Position numbers and translations under genes: made by a program
Source: Paenactinomyces guangxiensis
GTDB taxonomy: Bacteria > Bacillota > Bacilli > Thermoactinomycetales > Thermoactinomycetaceae
DNA length: 64,000 nt
Assembly: GCF_016055185.1 (NCBI RefSeq)
Contig: NZ_JAECVR010000020.1
Location: 1 to 64,000, forward strand
Reading direction: 5' to 3'
The notes under the pieces: generated by a model
Seen by the model: only the letters and a program-made list of their open reading frames with translations
Databases searched by the model: none
What the model was told of the DNA's origin: nothing
Shown here: piece by piece, positions 33,424 to 43,723 of the stretch
Layout of the letters: every line of letters starts with the position of its first letter
How positions within the stretch are numbered: the stretch's first letter is position 1

Positions 33424-36400
33424 TTACGAAGTTGACCGAGCGTTTTTCTCGTCTTCTAGATCAAAATCGAGCTTATCATTGGCCGGTTCCTCATCCTCAT
33501 CCAATTCACGCATCTCTATTTCTTGCTCATCTTCGGCCAGAATTTTGACATCCATACCTAAACTCTGCAGTTCTTTGATCAATACTTTGAAAGACTCGGG
33601 CACACCTGGTTCGGGAACATTTTCTCCTTTGACGATCGCTTCATAAGTTTTGACGCGACCAACAACATCATCTGATTTGACGGTCAAGATCTCTTGCAGT
33701 GTATAAGCGGCACCGTAAGCTTCAAGTGCCCAAACCTCCATTTCCCCAAACCTTTGACCTCCGAACTGCGCTTTACCCCCAAGTGGTTGCTGGGTAACCA
33801 GGGAGTAAGGACCGGTAGAGCGGGCGTGAATCTTATCGTCAACCATGTGTGCCAATTTGATCATATACATCACACCAACGGTCACACGGTTTTCAAACGG
33901 TTCACCCGATCTGCCGTCATAGAGAACTGTTTTTCCGTCCTCATCTAATCCGGCTTCTTTCAAGGTTTCAAACACATCAATCTCGGAGGCGCCATCAAAA
34001 ACAGGTGTAGCCATGTGGATCCCGAGCGCTTTGGCTGCCATGCCCAGGTGAACCTCCAAAACCTGTCCGATATTCATCCGTGAAGGAACACCGAGAGGAT
34101 TGAGAACAACTTCAACCGGACGGCCATCCGGAAGGAACGGCATATCTTCCTCCGGCATGATCCTGGCGATAACCCCTTTGTTTCCGTGGCGCCCAGCCAT
34201 TTTATCCCCTTCGGAAATTTTGCGTTTCTGGGCAATATATACACGTACCAGCTGATTTACACCAGGTGGCAGTTCATCACCGTTTTCGCGGGTAAACACC
34301 TTCACATCAACGACAATCCCGTCTTGTCCATGAGGAACCCGTAGCGAAGTATCTCGAACTTCACGCGCTTTTTCCCCAAAGATAGCATGCAACAGGCGTT
34401 CTTCCGCCGTCAGTTCAGTCACACCCTTAGGTGTCACTTTTCCAACCAGAATATCTCCCGGTTTAATCTCAGCACCAACGCGGATAATCCCACGCTCATC
34501 CAGGTTTTTAAGCGCTTCTTCCCCCACGTTTGGAATATCGCGCGTAATTTCTTCCGGCCCCAGCTTGGTATCCCGTGCCTCCGATTCATGTTTTTCAATA
34601 TGAATGGAGGTATACACATCTTCTTTCACCAGTTTTTCACTGAGTAAAATGGCATCTTCGTAGTTGTAGCCTTCCCAGGTCATAAAGGCTACCACTACAT
34701 TCCGGCCAAGCGCCAATTCACCTTGTTCTGTTGACGGACCATCAGCCAGGGTATCTCCCACTTTTACTTTTTCACCCACACGCACAACCGGCCGCTGGTT
34801 GATACAAGTGCCCTGGTTGGAACGGGTAAACTTGATGATTTTATATTTATCAAGGTCGCCTTTCACAAGACGGCCATCCACTTCTTCTTCATGACGGACC
34901 CAGATCTCATCAGCAGTTACGCGCTCCACTGCTCCGGGGCGTTTCGCACGGATCATCACACCCGAATCGCGAGCGGCAATATGTTCCATCCCCGTACCGA
35001 TCAACGGTGCTTCCGGTTTGAGAAGAGGAACGGCCTGACGTTGCATGTTTGATCCCATCAACGCGCGGTTTGAGTCATCATTTTCGAGGAAGGGAATACA
35101 TGCCGTAGCCACTGAGACAACTTGTTTCGGCGAAACGTCCATGTAGTCAACCTGTTCACGGGGCACTTTTACAATTTCATCCTGATAGCGAACGGTTACT
35201 GACTCGTTGAGAAACGTATTGTCCTCAGCCAGCGGTGCGTTCGCCTGTGCCACATAGTAATTATCCTCTTCATCCGCTGTCAGATAATCAATTTGGTCTG
35301 TAACTTGTCCAGTATCCGGATCAACACGGCGATAAGGGGTCTCAATAAACCCGTAAGCATTGATCCGTGCATAGCTGGAGAGGGAGTTGATCAAACCGAT
35401 GTTCGGACCTTCAGGAGTTTCGATCGGACACATCCGACCGTAGTGGGAGTGGTGAACGTCACGCACTTCAAACCCGGCACGCTCCCGGGTCAGACCACCG
35501 GGACCCAGAGCGGACAGACGACGTTTATGAGTTAGTTCCGCCAGGGGGTTGGTTTGATCCATGAACTGGGACAATTGGCTGCTGCCAAAGAACTCTTTGA
35601 TCGAAGCAATCACGGGCCGGATATTGATCAGGGCCTGTGGTGTGATCGCATTGGCATCCTGGATAGACATCCGTTCACGCACAACCCGTTCCATGCGGGA
35701 AAGGCCGATGCGGAATTGGTTTTGCAGCAACTCCCCGACAGAACGCAGACGGCGGTTGCCCAGATGGTCGATATCATCCGTGCTTCCTACACCATGCAAC
35801 AAGTTGATAAAGTAATTGATCGAGGCGATAATATCTGCCGGTGTAATATGTTTGACCGATTGATCCACTTCACCATTTGAGATGACTTTGATCACCTTGC
35901 CCTCATCGAGCGGTGAGAAGATATTAACAGTTTGCAACTTGACCGGACCGTCATCCGGCACTCCGCCGCGAACCGTATGCTCATGCATACCAAATGCTGT
36001 TTCACCTGTAAGGACAGGGAGCAGCTTATCCAATAACCGTCGCTCTAATACCTGTCCGGCATCGGCCAGGATTTCACCCGTCTCCGGATCGATCACGGAT
36101 TCCGCCAGCTTTTGATTGAGCAGGCGATTTTTAATGTGAAGCTTTTTGTTCATTTTATAACGGCCCACATTCGCCAAATCATAGCGTTTGGGGTCAAAGA
36201 AACGGGCAAACAGGAGGCTGCGTGCATTATCAGCAGTCGGCGGCTCACCGGGCCGTAGCCGCTCATAAATCTCAATCAGCGCTTTCTCCGTATTTCCGGT
36301 GTTATCTTTGTCGAGCGTGTTGCGTACATACTCATCATCACCCAACAAATCAATGATTTCAGCATCACTGCTAAAACCTAAAGCACGCAAAAGAACCGTC

Positions 36401-36972
36401 ACAGGAATTTTCCGGGTGCGATCGATGCGCACGTAGATAATATCCTTCGCGTCGGTTTCAAACTCCAGCCATGCTCCGCGGTTTGGAATCACCGTTGCCG
36501 TGTAAGTTGGCTTACCGTTTTTATCTACTTTCGTGTTATAATACACACTGGGTGAACGAACCAACTGGCTGACAATGACGCGTTCAGCTCCATTGATTAC
36601 AAATGTGCCCGTTTCGGTCATCAACGGGAAATCACCCATAAATACTTCCTGTTCCTTTACCTCGCCTGTTTCTTTATTGATCAGACGCACTTTGACACGC
36701 AGAGGTGCAGCATACGTAACCTGATGATCTTTGGATTCCTCCACATCATACTTGGGTTCACCTAAACTATAATCGATAAACTCAAGTACCAGATTTCCGG
36801 TGAAATCCTCAATTGGCGAAATATCTTGAAACATTTCGCGCAATCCCTCATCTAAAAACCACTGGTACGACTTCTGTTGAATCTCAATCAGGTTCGGCAA
36901 TTCCAATACCTCGTTAATACGGGCATAACTGCGACGTTGCCGACGACCGCATGGGATCATTTTACCAACCAA
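33424..36972 (-). CDS. rpoB: RNA polymerase beta subunit
   Basis: Catalytic subunit of 1182 residues from a TTG start. The proposed start gives [18 protein letters not shown] after the initiator, which aligns with the B. subtilis N-terminus. GGGGGGAG lies five bases upstream. The rifampicin pocket [20 protein letters not shown] then [10 protein letters not shown] is wild type at the usual Asp, His and Ser positions. [12 protein letters not shown] near 930 contacts the active site. The C-terminal acidic tail is short. A longer open frame to 37008 has no ribosome-binding site. Confidence 0.97.
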   Translation of the reverse strand: MVGKMIPCGRRQRRSYARINEVLELPNLIEIQQKSYQWFLDEGLREMFQDISPIEDFTGNLVLEFIDYSLGEPKYDVEESKDHQVTYAAPLRVKVRLINKETGEVKEQEVFMGDFPLMTETGTFVINGAERVIVSQLVRSPSVYYNTKVDKNGKPTYTATVIPNRGAWLEFETDAKDIIYVRIDRTRKIPVTVLLRALGFSSDAEIIDLLGDDEYVRNTLDKDNTGNTEKALIEIYERLRPGEPPTADNARSLLFARFFDPKRYDLANVGRYKMNKKLHIKNRLLNQKLAESVIDPETGEILADAGQVLERRLLDKLLPVLTGETAFGMHEHTVRGGVPDDGPVKLQTVNIFSPLDEGKVIKVISNGEVDQSVKHITPADIIASINYFINLLHGVGSTDDIDHLGNRRLRSVGELLQNQFRIGLSRMERVVRERMSIQDANAITPQALINIRPVIASIKEFFGSSQLSQFMDQTNPLAELTHKRRLSALGPGGLTRERAGFEVRDVHHSHYGRMCPIETPEGPNIGLINSLSSYARINAYGFIETPYRRVDPDTGQVTDQIDYLTADEEDNYYVAQANAPLAEDNTFLNESVTVRYQDEIVKVPREQVDYMDVSPKQVVSVATACIPFLENDDSNRALMGSNMQRQAVPLLKPEAPLIGTGMEHIAARDSGVMIRAKRPGAVERVTADEIWVRHEEEVDGRLVKGDLDKYKIIKFTRSNQGTCINQRPVVRVGEKVKVGDTLADGPSTEQGELALGRNVVVAFMTWEGYNYEDAILLSEKLVKEDVYTSIHIEKHESEARDTKLGPEEITRDIPNVGEEALKNLDERGIIRVGAEIKPGDILVGKVTPKGVTELTAEERLLHAIFGEKAREVRDTSLRVPHGQDGIVVDVKVFTRENGDELPPGVNQLVRVYIAQKRKISEGDKMAGRHGNKGVIARIMPEEDMPFLPDGRPVEVVLNPLGVPSRMNIGQVLEVHLGMAAKALGIHMATPVFDGASEIDVFETLKEAGLDEDGKTVLYDGRSGEPFENRVTVGVMYMIKLAHMVDDKIHARSTGPYSLVTQQPLGGKAQFGGQRFGEMEVWALEAYGAAYTLQEILTVKSDDVVGRVKTYEAIVKGENVPEPGVPESFKVLIKELQSLGMDVKILAEDEQEIEMRELDEDEEPANDKLDFDLEDEKNARSTS

Positions 36973-37029
36973 ACAAACTCCCCCCTCGTACCCAGTCGAA
37001 AGCCGCATCGTACTGCGGCTGTGAAAACT

Positions 37030-37068
37030 AAAAAAAGAAAATGGGTTTAATCAGCAACCTCATTTTTC
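37030..37068 (-). terminator. Intrinsic-terminator-like attenuator in the rpoB leader
   Basis: On the minus strand GAAAA-TG-GGTT pairs with AACC-CA-TTTTC around two bulged adenines and a seven-base loop, and is followed by CTTTTTTT. It lies only about 58 bases before the rpoB start. It could lower polymerase-subunit transcription relative to the upstream ribosomal protein genes. Attenuation between rplJL and rpoBC is known in other bacteria; its use here is inferred. Confidence 0.6.
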
Positions 37069-37219
37069 ACCTATAAGTAGTCTATTTACCTATGTTATCC
37101 AGTTAATTGTATAAATAAACCAACTGGTTGAAAAACTTTTCATACAAAAAAATGAGCCATGAATGTAGGGACTTTCTGCAATTTATAACACTATCACAAG
37201 CGGAAAATCATGTCAATCA

Positions 37220-37822
37220 TCAATCTCTCACAGCTTGAATAATGCAATAACCTTTTTTCTGCTTGACCAGGCGGACTTTCTCATAGAGGCGCTCCAGTTG
37301 CGCCCGGGCTGATCCCGCCCCTTGCTGTTTGCGAATCACGATCCACAGAGAACCACCTGGTTTCAAGTGTTGTTTTGTCTCTGCAAACAGGCGGTAAATG
37401 ATAGCTTTACCCACCCGAATAGGAGGATTAAAGAGAATCTGATTAAATTGCCGATTGGCGATTGCTGAAAATCCATCACTGACTAACAGCTCGATGCGAT
37501 CTGCCACCCGGTTTCTGTTTGCATTTTCCGCTGCGAGCTTAACAGCCCGTTCATTGATATCAACCATGACAATGTGCGCTTGTGGATAGGAAGCTGCCAG
37601 TGCAATTCCAATCGGACCATATCCGCAACCGAGATCAAGGACAGAAGCGCCAGTCCCGATTTCGGCAGTCTCGATCAGCAGACGACTACCAAAATCAACC
37701 CCTTTTTTAGAAAATACACCCGCATCGGTCTGAAAAACAAACGAATGTCCCAGTAAATTTGCTTGAAATTGGCGTTGTTCTCTTTGCGAAGTAGGTTGTG
37801 GGGAGTAATAGTGGTCGCTCAT
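37220..37822 (-). CDS. RsmC/RlmG-like rRNA methyltransferase YbxB
   Basis: SAM-dependent methyltransferase of 200 residues in the 16S/23S guanine-N2 methylase superfamily. The SAM-binding motif LDLGCGYGPIGIALA is near 61-75, and the catalytic NPPIRVGK near 131-138 corresponds to the NPP-F/Y motif. The N-terminal half seen in E. coli RsmC is missing, as in Gram-positive YbxB. Between rplL and rpoB as in B. subtilis. Its rRNA target base is not known from the sequence. Confidence 0.88.
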   Translation of the reverse strand: MSDHYYSPQPTSQREQRQFQANLLGHSFVFQTDAGVFSKKGVDFGSRLLIETAEIGTGASVLDLGCGYGPIGIALAASYPQAHIVMVDINERAVKLAAENANRNRVADRIELLVSDGFSAIANRQFNQILFNPPIRVGKAIIYRLFAETKQHLKPGGSLWIVIRKQQGAGSARAQLERLYEKVRLVKQKKGYCIIQAVRD

Positions 37823-37890
37823 CCGGGTACCTCCTGATATAAAAGCGACCCGCCGACCGATGACGGCGGGTCCGACCGGATTTAAATCAA

Positions 37891-38256
37891 TTACTTGATT
37901 TCTACACTTGCACCGGCTTCTTCGAGTTCTGCTTTGATTTTTTCTGCATCTTCTTTAGATACGCCTTCTTTGACCGGAGACGGAGCACCATCAACCAGCG
38001 CTTTTGCTTCTTTAAGTCCGAGACCGGTGATTCCGCGAACAACTTTGATGACGTTGATTTTAGAACCGCCCGGGCTGTTGAGAATTACATCAAACTCAGT
38101 TTTTTCTTCGGCAGCTTCGCCGGCTGCGGCTCCACCTACAACTGCTACAGGTGCTGCAGCGGTTACACCAAATTCTTCTTCGATTGCTTTTACCAGTTCA
38201 TTCAGTTCAAGAACGCTCATGTTCTTCACTGCATCAATGATTTGTTCTTTCGTCAT
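37891..38256 (-). CDS. rplL: 50S ribosomal protein L7/L12 (bL12)
   Basis: Stalk protein recruiting translation GTPases, 121 residues. The N-terminal dimerisation part ([20 protein letters not shown]) is followed by an Ala/Gly-rich hinge near 35-52 and the C-terminal domain with [20 protein letters not shown] near 66-85. It is 63 bases behind rplJ and shares the L10 leader. Confidence 0.98.
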   Translation of the reverse strand: MTKEQIIDAVKNMSVLELNELVKAIEEEFGVTAAAPVAVVGGAAAGEAAEEKTEFDVILNSPGGSKINVIKVVRGITGLGLKEAKALVDGAPSPVKEGVSKEDAEKIKAELEEAGASVEIK

Positions 38257-38319
38257 GAAGGAAACCTCCCTGTATCAATCATTTCTCATATTTTAAATTC
38301 AAGTTGGATCAAACCAGGA

Positions 38320-38832
38320 TTACGCCTCTTGAGCCGCTCCTTCTTCGCCGTCTTTTTCAGCAACAGCTTTAACTGCAAGGGCCAGGTTGCGTACAGGAGC
38401 TTGCAGCACGGAAAGAAGCATGGACAATAGCCCTTCGCGGGATGGCAGGTCAGCAAGTGCTTTGATTTCATCAAAGCCAACAACTTTTCCCTCAACAACC
38501 CCGCCTTTGATTTCCAAAGCTTTGTTTTCTTTGGAGAAGTTATAGAGAACTTTTGCCGGAGCAACCACATCTTCGTTACTGAATGCAATCGCGGTCGGGC
38601 CAGTCAGATAAGTATCCAGATCTGACATGCCAACTTGTTCAGTTGCACGGCGGGTCAAAGTGTTTTTCAATACCTTGAACTCCACCCCTGCTTCACGCAG
38701 TTGTTTGCGCAGCTCGTTCACTTGTTTCACGTTGAGTCCGCGATAGTCGGTAACCACCGTGCTTTTGCTGTTGGAGAGCTTTTCAGCGATCTCGGATACG
38801 ACGGCCTTTTTCTGTTCAATTGCTTTGGACAT
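38320..38832 (-). CDS. rplJ: 50S ribosomal protein L10 (uL10)
   Basis: L10 anchors L12 dimers to the stalk base, 170 residues. [20 protein letters not shown] is near 22-41 and [14 protein letters not shown] near 55-68. The C-terminal helix ends in [18 protein letters not shown]. The protein normally represses its own operon with L12 by binding the leader, and such a leader is present at 38876-38985. Confidence 0.98.
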   Translation of the reverse strand: MSKAIEQKKAVVSEIAEKLSNSKSTVVTDYRGLNVKQVNELRKQLREAGVEFKVLKNTLTRRATEQVGMSDLDTYLTGPTAIAFSNEDVVAPAKVLYNFSKENKALEIKGGVVEGKVVGFDEIKALADLPSREGLLSMLLSVLQAPVRNLALAVKAVAEKDGEEGAAQEA

Positions 38833-38875
38833 GGGGACACCTCCTCATCAGGAGTTTTTCTAACATGTATAAAAT

Positions 38876-38985
38876 AGAAAAAGCCTCCGTAGACAGTCGA
38901 AGGCTCTGGTAAGTACTGAAATCAGAATCTTACCTCGGTAGGAAATTAAGCGTACCTCGCACCTACTGTCTACGGTAAAAGCTAT
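38876..38985 (-). ncRNA. L10 leader (ribosomal protein L10-L12 autoregulatory leader)
   Basis: On the minus strand ACCGTAGACAGTAGGTGC at the 5' side pairs with GACTGTCTACGG near the 3' side. Between them are CTTAATTTCCTACCGAGGT and a run ending CAGAGCCTTCGACTGTC, followed by GGAGGCTTTTT. These are the hallmarks of the Firmicutes L10 leader. The final GC-rich pairing with a U-tract can act as terminator, so binding of L10 could switch transcription of rplJ-rplL. Confidence 0.93.
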
Positions 38986-39010
38986 ATTCATGTTTTCAAG
39001 CAGCGAATTA

Positions 39011-39040
39011 AGCATACTCGATTGAAATCAGCTTTGTCAA
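39011..39040 (-). promoter_or_regulatory. Sigma-A promoter of rplJ-rplL
   Basis: TTGACA (39035-39040) and TATGCT (39011-39016) are separated by 18 bases on the minus strand. Transcription would begin near 39004, just before the L10 leader, and past the end of rplA. Confidence 0.75.
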
Positions 39041-39065
39041 CTTTTCTTTGCTGGCAAATTTATAG

Positions 39066-39764
39066 TTAACGGGCAGCAAGGCGCTGAGCGTTTACCGCTA
39101 CACCAGGACCCATGGTGGAAGAAACCGTCACGCTCTTCATGTATGTGCCCTTAGCTGCTGCCGGTTTTGCTTTCAATAGTGCCTCCGCAAGGGTTTGCAG
39201 ATTTTCTGCCAGTTGTTCCGTACCAAAGGAAACTTTGCCGATGGCAGCATGAACGTTACCTGCTTTATCCGCACGGTACTCGATTTTACCGGCTTTGATT
39301 TCTTTAACCGCTTTTTCAACTTCAAAAGTAACGGTACCCGTTTTCGGATTTGGCATTAAACCTTTAGGACCGAGCACCCGGCCGAGTCGGCCTACCTGAC
39401 CCATCATGTCAGGAGTAGCCACGACAACATCAAAGTCGAACCATCCCTGGTTTACTTTGTTGATGAGGTCTTCTTCACCCACATAATCCGCACCGGCTTG
39501 TTCCGCTTCTTTCGCCTTTTCACCTTTGGCGAAAACAAGTACACGCTTAGTCTTACCGGTTCCGTGCGGCAGGACCACTGCACCTCTCACTTGTTGATCC
39601 GCTTTTTTGGTGTCAATTCCCAGACGAAAAGCAGCTTCCACTGTTTCGTCAAATTTAGCGGTAGAGATGCTTTTTACCAGCTCTAACGCTTCAGCCGGCT
39701 CGTACACTTTGTCCCGGTCAATTTTCTTCAGAGACTCAAGATATTTTTTACCGTGTTTTGCCAC
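39066..39764 (-). CDS. rplA: 50S ribosomal protein L1 (uL1)
   Basis: L1 moves E-site tRNA out and represses the L11-L1 operon. From GTG 39764 the protein has 232 residues ([20 protein letters not shown]). [20 protein letters not shown] is near 38-57 and [16 protein letters not shown] near 130-145. GGGAGG lies eight bases before the GTG. A longer frame to 39809 is unlike any L1 start. Confidence 0.97.
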   Translation of the reverse strand: MAKHGKKYLESLKKIDRDKVYEPAEALELVKSISTAKFDETVEAAFRLGIDTKKADQQVRGAVVLPHGTGKTKRVLVFAKGEKAKEAEQAGADYVGEEDLINKVNQGWFDFDVVVATPDMMGQVGRLGRVLGPKGLMPNPKTGTVTFEVEKAVKEIKAGKIEYRADKAGNVHAAIGKVSFGTEQLAENLQTLAEALLKAKPAAAKGTYMKSVTVSSTMGPGVAVNAQRLAAR

Positions 39765-39845
39765 AATGATTTCCTCCCTTCGTGGTCGTAACGGATGATC
39801 CTCCCACAAGCCGAAACTGCTCGTGGCAGTGCAGTCAGGCTTTGA

Positions 39846-40271
39846 TTAGTCTTCGATCGCAATGCCCATGCTGCGTGCGGTACCTTCAACCATGCGCATG
39901 GCAGCTTCCACGTCTGCCGCATTGAGATCAGGCATCTTCAGTTCTGCAATTTCACGCACTTTATCGCGTTTAATGGTCGCTACTTTGTTCTTGTTTGGCT
40001 CACCGGAACCTGACTCGATTCCTGCTGCTTTTTTCAAAAGTACGGCAGCCGGGGGAGTTTTGGTGATAAAGGTGAAAGAACGGTCTTCGTATACCGTAAT
40101 TTCAACCGGAATGATGAGTCCTGCCTGGTCAGCAGTACGGGCGTTAAACTCTTTACAGAAGCCCATAATGTTGACACCGGCTTGTCCCAGAGCCGGACCT
40201 ACAGGCGGTGCCGGATTGGCTTTACCAGCGGGAATTTGCAGCTTGACCACTTTGATCACTTTTTTGGCCAC
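39846..40271 (-). CDS. rplK: 50S ribosomal protein L11 (uL11)
   Basis: L11 forms the GTPase-associated centre and is needed for RelA activation. From GTG 40271 the protein has 141 residues, equal to B. subtilis. [19 protein letters not shown] lies near 16-34, with the thiopeptide-binding prolines intact. [20 protein letters not shown] is near 74-93. AAGGAGG is eight bases upstream of the GTG. Confidence 0.97.
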   Translation of the reverse strand: MAKKVIKVVKLQIPAGKANPAPPVGPALGQAGVNIMGFCKEFNARTADQAGLIIPVEITVYEDRSFTFITKTPPAAVLLKKAAGIESGSGEPNKNKVATIKRDKVREIAELKMPDLNAADVEAAMRMVEGTARSMGIAIED

Positions 40272-40280
40272 GCTAACCAA

Positions 40281-40385
40281 CCTCCTTCAAACATGTGGTT
40301 TTCTCGGGTATTCCCCTCCCACGGAAAGGCAAGCTCCCAAATGAACCGGGCTTGCGCTCGCCCCAAAGACGGGGGTAACAAACAA
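40281..40385 (-). promoter_or_regulatory. Structured leader between nusG and rplK
   Basis: On the minus strand GCAAGC pairs with GCTTGC around a loop beginning CCGGTTCATTTGGGA. It is flanked by CCCCGTCTTTGGGG, a second hairpin, and by GTGGGAGGGG. Such structure just ahead of rplK-rplA is consistent with autoregulation by L1, but no family was matched with certainty. Confidence 0.4.
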
Positions 40386-40430
40386 GAATACTTTATCACA
40401 ACATGATCAGACAGAAAAGATTTTCCTGCG

Positions 40431-40964
40431 TTAAATTTTTTCCACCTGGAAGAAATCCAGCTCAACCGGGGTTTCGCGGCCAAACATATTGACGAGCACC
40501 TTTAGTTTGGAACGGTTCAAATCCACTTCCTCGATCGTTCCGACAAAGTTGGCGAATGGCCCTTCCTTCACTCTTACGCTTTGGCCTGTTGCAAAATCTG
40601 CTACGTTCCGGGATTCTTCCACACCCATCTGGCGCAAGATTGCTTGTACCTCGTCCGGCATAAGGGGGGTTGGTTTTGAGCCAGCCCCGGATGAACCCAC
40701 AAAGCCGGTCACACCGGGCGTGTTCCGCACGACATACCACGAGTCATCGGTCATGATCATTTCCACTAACACATAACCCGGAAATACTTTGCGCATAACA
40801 GTTTTCTTTTTTCCTTCTTTGTGTTCGATTTCTTCTTCCATCGGCACTAAGACGCGAAAAATTTTGTCCTCCATCTCCATCGAGTGGACGCGCTTTTCCA
40901 GGTTTGTTTTTACCTTATTCTCGTAGCCGGAATACGTGTGAACCACATACCAATTCTTATCCAT
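40431..40964 (-). CDS. nusG: Transcription termination/antitermination protein NusG
   Basis: NusG binds RNA polymerase and links it to the ribosome or Rho. The protein has 177 residues. The NGN domain starts [20 protein letters not shown] and contains [20 protein letters not shown] near 62-81. The C-terminal KOW domain has [20 protein letters not shown] near 127-146. It follows secE by 42 bases. Confidence 0.98.
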   Translation of the reverse strand: MDKNWYVVHTYSGYENKVKTNLEKRVHSMEMEDKIFRVLVPMEEEIEHKEGKKKTVMRKVFPGYVLVEMIMTDDSWYVVRNTPGVTGFVGSSGAGSKPTPLMPDEVQAILRQMGVEESRNVADFATGQSVRVKEGPFANFVGTIEEVDLNRSKLKVLVNMFGRETPVELDFFQVEKI

Positions 40965-41006
40965 GCTTATCAGGGTTTCACCCTGTCCCCCCTTATGGCG
41001 TTACGC

Positions 41007-41231
41007 CTACTTGTTAACCAATTTAACTAATTCCGCGATTCCCAGGTCAATGATAAAGAAAAAGATGGTTAATAAAACGACGGTAATCAATACAACCAGC
41101 GTATAGCTGACCATCTCCTTGCGGTTAGGCCAGCGCACTTTTTTCAGTTCCTGTACACTGCCGCGGAAAAAGCCCGCCGTTCCGCTGACGCTTCTCCGAA
41201 TTCCACGGCCGATGTTTGCGATGAAAGCCAT
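41007..41231 (-). CDS. secE: Protein translocase subunit SecE
   Basis: Single-span SecE of 74 residues. The amphipathic segment FFRGSVQELKKVRWPNRKEM near 20-39 carries the conserved K-V-x-W-P, then a membrane helix near 42-62. Gram-positive SecE is short in this way. ATG 41231 is preferred, with GGGGGTGA upstream. Between rpmG and nusG in the common order. Confidence 0.95.
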   Translation of the reverse strand: MAFIANIGRGIRRSVSGTAGFFRGSVQELKKVRWPNRKEMVSYTLVVLITVVLLTIFFFIIDLGIAELVKLVNK

Positions 41232-41271
41232 GCTGTCACCCCCATCTTTCATTCAAACGATTCTATACGAA

Positions 41272-41421
41272 TTATTTCGTTTCACGATGTACTGTGTGAG
41301 CATTACAACGGGGGCAATACTTACGGATCTCCATGCGGTCAGGATGTTTCCGTTTATTTTTGGTTTGTGCGTAATTGCGTTCACGGCATTCCGTGCAAGC
41401 TAAAGTAATGTTAACCCGCAT
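41272..41421 (-). CDS. rpmG: 50S ribosomal protein L33 (bL33), zinc-binding
   Basis: L33 of 49 residues from ATG 41421 ([20 protein letters not shown]). Zinc ligands are CTEC and CPRC, so this is the zinc-containing form. The frame opens 20 codons earlier but GGAGG lies just before 41421. It is the first gene of the rpmG-secE-nusG unit. Confidence 0.96.
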   Translation of the reverse strand: MRVNITLACTECRERNYAQTKNKRKHPDRMEIRKYCPRCNAHTVHRETK

Positions 41422-41484
41422 GTCCGACACCTCCTCTATTTTTAAACACCGATCATGTACATGATTATAGAAAATACCCAAACT

Positions 41485-41513
41485 ACAGTATCATAACGTC
41501 TACTTTCTGTCAA
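41485..41513 (-). promoter_or_regulatory. Sigma-A promoter of rpmG-secE-nusG
   Basis: TTGACA (41508-41513) and TACTGT (41485-41490) are 17 bases apart on the minus strand. It lies about 65 bases before rpmG and after the sigH terminator. Within the surrounding 300 gene-free bases, this promoter and the terminator are the only signals seen. Confidence 0.7.
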
Positions 41514-41660
41514 TGTATAACAGAGACCGCTCTACCATTATTGACAAATCCTAATAGATGATAACTTCTCACCAGGAACAAATCAGTTAAAAAGAAAATG
41601 AAACATCACATAACCTTTTTCCAACAGAAAAAAGGAATATGCAGATTTTTGTCGAATCAT

Positions 41661-41694
41661 AACAAAAAAACAGGCCGAATACCTGTTTTTTGTT
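41661..41694. terminator. Terminator after sigH
   Basis: AACAAAAAAACAGG and CCTGTTTTTTGTT form a 13-base stem around a seven-base loop. It lies 28 bases past the sigH stop, with U-tracts possible on both strands. Confidence 0.8.
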
Positions 41695-41721
41695 CAGCAA
41701 TTTGTATACCATTGACATTCT

Positions 41722-42387
41722 CTAAAGGGAAATTTCACGCACCTCCAGATAGCGCTCCAACTTACGTTTCACCCTTTGCAGAGCATTGTCGATGGACTTT
41801 ACATGTCGATTTAAGTCGACGGCGATCTCCTGATAGGAACGCCCGTCCAAGTACAACATCAAAACCTTTCGTTCCAAATCGCTGAGAATTTTGGCAATCT
41901 TATCTTCAATATCATTATATTCTTCCTGACTGATATAAATTTCTTCAGGGCTTAACGGATTAACCGTTACTACATCCCACAAAGTCCGGTCAGACTCTTC
42001 ATCATACGCCGGCTTGTCCAAAGATACATAAGAGTTGAGCGGAATATGCTTTTGGCGAGTAGCCGTCTTGATTGCCGTAATAATTTGGCGAGTGATGCAC
42101 AGTTCAGCAAAAGCCTTAAAAGAAGCAAGCTTGTCCCCTCGAAAATCTCGAATAGCCTTATACAGGCCGATCATCCCTTCTTGAACGATATCTTCGTGAT
42201 CAGCACCAATCAGGAAATACGATCTGGCCTTCGCCCTGACGAAATTTTTGTACTTATTAATCAAATATTCTAGAGCTTCGCTGTCTCCCACACGTACGCC
42301 ACTTACCAGCTCTTCGTCGGCTAATGTCTTATAATCTACCATCTTTTCGTAATCAATAGAATTACTGGATTGTAGGTTTACACTCAC
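41722..42387 (-). CDS. sigH: RNA polymerase sigma-H factor
   Basis: Early sporulation and stationary-phase sigma factor (Spo0H), 221 residues. Region 2 includes RSYFLIGADHEDIVQEGMIG near 55-74 and RDFRGDKLASFKAFAELCIT near 79-98. Region 4 includes SDLERKVLMLYLDGRSYQEI near 168-187 and VKSIDNALQRVKRKLERYLE. Its own sigma-A promoter lies at 42431-42460. Downstream of rae1 as in B. subtilis. Confidence 0.96.
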   Translation of the reverse strand: MSVNLQSSNSIDYEKMVDYKTLADEELVSGVRVGDSEALEYLINKYKNFVRAKARSYFLIGADHEDIVQEGMIGLYKAIRDFRGDKLASFKAFAELCITRQIITAIKTATRQKHIPLNSYVSLDKPAYDEESDRTLWDVVTVNPLSPEEIYISQEEYNDIEDKIAKILSDLERKVLMLYLDGRSYQEIAVDLNRHVKSIDNALQRVKRKLERYLEVREISL

Positions 42388-42430
42388 CGCATTCCCTCCC
42401 GACCAAGCCCTAGAAGCCCATAGTAAGCTT

Positions 42431-42460
42431 ATTATAGCTGAACTGCAACAAAAACGTCAA
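42431..42460 (-). promoter_or_regulatory. Sigma-A promoter of sigH
   Basis: TTGACG (42455-42460) and TATAAT (42431-42436) are 18 bases apart on the minus strand, just after the rae1 gene. In B. subtilis sigH is transcribed by sigma-A and repressed by AbrB; AT-rich flanks here would allow the same, but no specific site was identified. Confidence 0.8.
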
Positions 42461-42468
42461 TTTTTCTC

Positions 42469-42990
42469 CTATTTTTTCCTCCTCCATTTTTCAAGTTTTT
42501 GCTGCATTTCTGCGCTTAATCTATCTATTAAGGTGTTTCTTTGTCCTGTATTCTCCTTTTTTCGCAGATTTTCACTCAATTTCTTTTTGGCGGTTTGAAT
42601 TTCTTGAATCAATTCCCGCGATGAAATACGGTATGCCCCCTGACCAAACACCATCCGTTGCTCCAGATAATCAGAGGTCGCTACATAAATATGGCGATGA
42701 GGGCTTTTGTGCTTTTTGACAAATCTTTCAATCAGCTCATCGGCCGTTTCATCCCGGCGGGTATAGTATACGGTGATTTTTTCCTGCGTTATTTTTACTT
42801 GCGCCCCCGGAGAGAGGTGGGCATCAAATACCAAAAACACACGCCGTCCTGTGATCGCTTGATATTCAGAAAGATCACGAATCAATTTCGCGCGCTCTTC
42901 TTCCAGGGAAAGCGGGTTCCAACGCACCTGCGAATGGGCCCCGATGACGTTGTACCCGTCTACGACCAGCCATTCTTCTTGTCTAACCAT
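42469..42990 (-). CDS. rae1: Ribosome-dependent mRNA endonuclease Rae1 (YacP, NYN domain)
   Basis: PIN-like NYN nuclease of 173 residues. Acidic residues expected at the active site lie in WLVVDGYNVIGAHSQVRW near 7-24, VFLVFDAHLSPGA near 51-63 and TRRDETADELIERFVKKHK near 77-95. B. subtilis Rae1 cleaves mRNA in the ribosomal A site. The C-terminus is lysine-rich and helical. It overlaps rlmB by eight bases. Confidence 0.88.
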   Translation of the reverse strand: MVRQEEWLVVDGYNVIGAHSQVRWNPLSLEEERAKLIRDLSEYQAITGRRVFLVFDAHLSPGAQVKITQEKITVYYTRRDETADELIERFVKKHKSPHRHIYVATSDYLEQRMVFGQGAYRISSRELIQEIQTAKKKLSENLRKKENTGQRNTLIDRLSAEMQQKLEKWRRKK

Positions 42991-43723
42991 CGGCCGTCCG
43001 GCAGCGCATCACTTCATACATGAGTATTCCTGCCGCCACAGATGCATTTAATGAAGTGACCCGCCCCTTCATGGGTAATTTCACCAGAAAATCGCACTTC
43101 TTTTTCATCAGTTGACTGACTCCTTGCCCCTCATTGCCAATAACCAGCCCTAATGGCAAGGAGTAATCAACCTGCGTATAATCTTGTTTGGCGCTCCCGT
43201 CGCTGCCAACCAGCCAGATTCCCCGCTCTTTCAGCTCATCGGCGACACGGTTCAAATTGGTCACTCTGGCAACCGGCACATATTCCATCGCACCCGCGGA
43301 AGTTTTTGCCACCGCGGAAGTTAAACCAACCGCCCGCCTTTTTGGGATGATGACACCATGAACCCCCGCCCCGTCGGCAGTACGCAGGATCGAGCCAAGG
43401 TTATGGGGGTCTTCAATTCCGTCCAACAGAACAAAAAAGGGAGGCTCTTGCTTCTCTTCTGCTCTTTGAAACAGGTCATCCACCGTGGCGTATCGGTGAG
43501 CGGCCACTTGAGCCATCACTCCCTGGTGGTTTCCCCCTTCCGAAAGCTGATCCAGTTTGGCACGGGGCACCCACTGATAAGGAATTTTCTTTTCTTGAAT
43601 CTGTTGTAAGATGGCTTGAATTTGCTTCTTTTGCATCCCTTCCGCCAACAGGATTTTTTCAATCTGCCTCCCAGATCGCAACGCTTCCTGTACGGAATGT
43701 CTTCCGAGAATCCAATCACTCAT
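42983..43723 (-). CDS. rlmB: 23S rRNA (guanosine-2'-O)-methyltransferase RlmB-like
   Basis: SPOUT-class TrmH-family methyltransferase, 246 residues. An N-terminal substrate-binding part (GRHSVQEALRSGRQIEKIL) leads to the knotted domain. The latter holds LDGIEDPHNLGSILRTADGA near 99-118, GLVIGNEGQGVS near 195-206 and the C-terminal MKGRVTSLNASVAAGILMYE. Target in E. coli is G2251; here assumed. It overlaps mrnC by eight bases. Confidence 0.92.
   Translation of the reverse strand: MSDWILGRHSVQEALRSGRQIEKILLAEGMQKKQIQAILQQIQEKKIPYQWVPRAKLDQLSEGGNHQGVMAQVAAHRYATVDDLFQRAEEKQEPPFFVLLDGIEDPHNLGSILRTADGAGVHGVIIPKRRAVGLTSAVAKTSAGAMEYVPVARVTNLNRVADELKERGIWLVGSDGSAKQDYTQVDYSLPLGLVIGNEGQGVSQLMKKKCDFLVKLPMKGRVTSLNASVAAGILMYEVMRCRTADG

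Noticed and set aside
37085-37210. A specific rpoB promoter
   Set aside because: Candidate boxes have bad spacing (TTGACA to TATAAA about 22 bases) or a weak -35, so none was annotated.
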